From the NCBI RefSeq assembly GCF_014333585.1, contig NZ_JACSCW010000004.1, forward strand, positions 620,001-684,000: a stretch of 64,000 nucleotides of DNA, in the 5' to 3' direction. The stretch comes from Hymenobacter sp. BT188 (GTDB lineage: Bacteria; Bacteroidota; Bacteroidia; Cytophagales; Hymenobacteraceae). The position numbers and the translations under genes were made by a program. The notes below the pieces were generated by a model. It was not told where the DNA came from. It did not search any database and saw only the letters and a list, made by a program, of their open reading frames with translations. This document shows positions 62,187 to 64,000 of the stretch, piece after piece (position 1 is the stretch's first letter; every line of letters starts with the position of its first letter).

Positions 62187-62227
62187 TATAAAAAAGCCCC
62201 CCAGACAATATATAGGGGGCTTTTTTG
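62187..62227. terminator. G-C6 terminator with diverged right arm
   Basis: TATAAAAAAGCCCCCCAG pairs with ATAGGGGGCTTTTTT (five G instead of six), around ACAATAT. It lies between convergent M61 (+) and kup (-). Confidence 0.85.
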
Positions 62228-62258
62228 TGAAACAATTGTTGAACTTCGAAGACTATTC

Positions 62259-64000
62259 TTAACGGATACGCTCTAGCTCTACCTTGCGAACGGGCGCAAT
62301 AACCAGAGGTACTTTCTCTACTTTAACGGAGCTGGTTTCCAACCCGAAATACTTCTCTTCCGACGCTATGAACTGCTTGATATAGAAGTAGGCCTGCATC
62401 ACCAGTTTTTCCACTAGCGGGAAATCATTCTCGACTGATAAGTACTTTTCCAGTACCACAAAGCGGAAATCGCCGGTCACGTGCTGCTTGCTTAGGGACT
62501 CGTAGCGGGACGTAATGTCCACTTCTTTATTGCGTACCAACTCTTCAATTACCTGGCGGAAATAAAGGTTGATCCGTTGTTCCACCCGAAACCCTAAACG
62601 GAAGGTGATGCGGAAGGCATCATCGGGCGCGAGCTCTACCACTTTGTATTGCATGGTATATGGCTCGTCGGTGGTGTCAACATGCACAAACCAGTAAATA
62701 TCAGCTCGCTTGGGCCGCTTTTGAAAGATGGAATAGATGATTTTGGACTCGATTTCGGTAGCGCGCTCGGCCGAAGTCATGAACACTAAGTGCGTCGAGT
62801 ATTTAGGAATGGAATCGTCGTCGCTGAGGTCCTTCAGCGCCTGCATATAAGGCTCAATCTTCACAAATTCCGTGAGGCGACGCTTGATATAATAGGCCCG
62901 CAGCCACACGTACATCACCCCAATCAGCGCCAACCCAATAGCCAGCGACACCCAGCCGCCGTGCGGAAACTTGATGAGGTTGGCAATCAGAAAGGCTCCT
63001 TCAATCAGGCCGTACACCACGGCAAATAATACCACGATAGGCATGGCCACCCGTCGCGAACGGAGCCATACTACCAGTAGCGTGGTGGTCATAAGCATGG
63101 TGAGCGTGATGGCCAGACCGTAAGCCGCTTCCATATTTTCGGATCGCTGGAAGTACAGCACCACCCCAATGCAGCCCAGAAATAGCAGCCGATTCATGCT
63201 GGGTACGTACAGTTGACCCTTCATATCGGTTGGGTAATTAAGCTTCACTTTGGGCCACATATTCAAGCGAATAGCCTCTGCCACTAGCGTAAATGAACCC
63301 GTAATAAGGGCTTGGGAGGCAATAATGGCGGCCATTGTGGCAATGCCAATACCGATAAGCAAAAACCACTCGGGCATCAGCTCATAAAACGGGTTGCGGC
63401 CACTGAGCTGCTGACCCTGATGTTCGATCAGCCAGGCGCCTTGCCCAAAGTAATTGATTAGTAGACAGGCTTTTACAAAAATCCAGCTGATGCGAATATT
63501 GCCTTTGCCACAGTGTCCGAGATCGGAGTACAGCGCTTCCGCCCCAGTAGTACACAGAAAAACGGCCCCCAGCAGCCAAAATCCGCCCGGAAAGCGAACG
63601 AGCAAGTCGTAGGCATACGCAGGGTTGGCTGCACGCAGAATGCCAGGATGCTGCGAAATCCAGACGATACCCAGGGTGGCCAGCATACTGAACCAGATCA
63701 GCATGACGGGTCCAAATGCTTTTCCTACTATCTGGGTACCAAAGTTTTGCATTAAAAACAAAGCCGCCAGAATCGCAATGACGATGGGCACCGTCGGGAT
63801 ACCCGGGTACACCGCCTCCAGTCCTTCAATGGCCGACGAGACGGAGATAGGGGGCGTAATAATACCATCGGCGAGTAGGGCAGCACCGCCAATAATAGCG
63901 GGAATAGTAAGCCAAGCTGCACGCCGCCGCACCAGCGCGAAAAGCGAAAAAATGCCCCCCTCACCGTTGTTGTCGGCATTGAGGGTGAGCAATACGTACT
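62259..64000 (-). CDS. kup: Kup/HAK-family low-affinity K+ transporter, 5' end outside the window
   Basis: At least 580 residues; the gene runs off the right edge and the N-terminus is missing. LLTLNADNNGEGGIFSLFALV and GGAALLADGIITPPISVSSAIEG are Kup signatures; several membrane helices follow. The last about 200 residues are the cytoplasmic domain. It imports K+ with H+ in the inner membrane. A G-C6 motif lies near 63953. A second K+ protein (channel, 6508) is far away. Confidence 0.92.
   Translation of the reverse strand, partial: YVLLTLNADNNGEGGIFSLFALVRRRAAWLTIPAIIGGAALLADGIITPPISVSSAIEGLEAVYPGIPTVPIVIAILAALFLMQNFGTQIVGKAFGPVMLIWFSMLATLGIVWISQHPGILRAANPAYAYDLLVRFPGGFWLLGAVFLCTTGAEALYSDLGHCGKGNIRISWIFVKACLLINYFGQGAWLIEHQGQQLSGRNPFYELMPEWFLLIGIGIATMAAIIASQALITGSFTLVAEAIRLNMWPKVKLNYPTDMKGQLYVPSMNRLLFLGCIGVVLYFQRSENMEAAYGLAITLTMLMTTTLLVVWLRSRRVAMPIVVLFAVVYGLIEGAFLIANLIKFPHGGWVSLAIGLALIGVMYVWLRAYYIKRRLTEFVKIEPYMQALKDLSDDDSIPKYSTHLVFMTSAERATEIESKIIYSIFQKRPKRADIYWFVHVDTTDEPYTMQYKVVELAPDDAFRITFRLGFRVEQRINLYFRQVIEELVRNKEVDITSRYESLSKQHVTGDFRFVVLEKYLSVENDFPLVEKLVMQAYFYIKQFIASEEKYFGLETSSVKVEKVPLVIAPVRKVELERIR

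Overview
This 64 kb window comes from the chromosome of an aerobic member of the Bacteroidota, most likely Hymenobacter or a close relative. The evidence is the gene content and signal style: type IX secretion C-terminal domains (a CHU_C/gliding-type domain and a type A sorting tail), many lipoproteins, DUF1028, DUF4394, DUF4920 and DUF2147 families, -7 promoter boxes of the TAnnTTTG type, and almost no Shine-Dalgarno sequences. The genus is inferred. I found no rRNA, no tRNA, no CRISPR array, no transposase and no prophage.

Layout. 0.2-10 kb: Fe-S proteins (NifU-like, Mrp), an S9 peptidase, DNA primase, a TrkA-type K+ channel and two family-4-type glycosyltransferases. 10-17 kb: proC, ribBA, a secreted protein, an ABC exporter and an M14 carboxypeptidase. 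17-25 kb: three paralogous DUF4394 lipoproteins, interrupted by DoxX, a lipoprotein and surE. 25-28 kb: an osmoprotectant-type ABC transporter whose fused binding domain appears circularly permuted. 28-38 kb: envelope and secreted proteins (DUF1028, histidine phosphatase, M28 and S8 peptidases, OmpA, outer-membrane barrel, M23), with several broken or duplicated pieces. 39-46 kb: HMG-CoA lyase, a LutA-like Fe-S protein, dapA, a polysaccharide deacetylase, rhodanese and ligA. 46-56 kb: DUF4920, a frameshifted gene, a GNAT, an orphan oxidase subunit III, TonB-domain and CHU_C proteins, an M1 peptidase and a rearranged segment holding a broken AraC-type regulator. 56-64 kb: GreA-like protein, two DUF2147 proteins, a structured RNA, NlpC/P60, a lipoprotein, M61 and a partial kup at the right edge.

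Most genes are single transcription units separated by strong hairpin terminators. Likely operons or coupled pairs are the ABC exporter (14-15 kb), the osmoprotectant transporter (13 bp overlap) and S8 peptidase/barrel (4 bp overlap). The common theme is envelope building, secreted proteolysis and housekeeping metabolism rather than one pathway.

Three things stand out. First, a G-C6 motif (core GCCCCCC flanked by A/T, often followed by AG) is scattered about 40 or more times inside genes, in several reading frames and both orientations. It also forms both arms of most terminators, much as DNA-uptake sequences do in Neisseria and Haemophilus. Second, at 57.95-58.30 kb there is a stand-alone structured transcript with a good promoter, a perfect 11-nt complement to the 16S rRNA tail, a 23-codon ORF and a terminator. 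Third, several breakages involve these elements: two one-base changes fall in C5/C6 tracts, and two inverted terminator-like halves lie about 0.9 kb apart.
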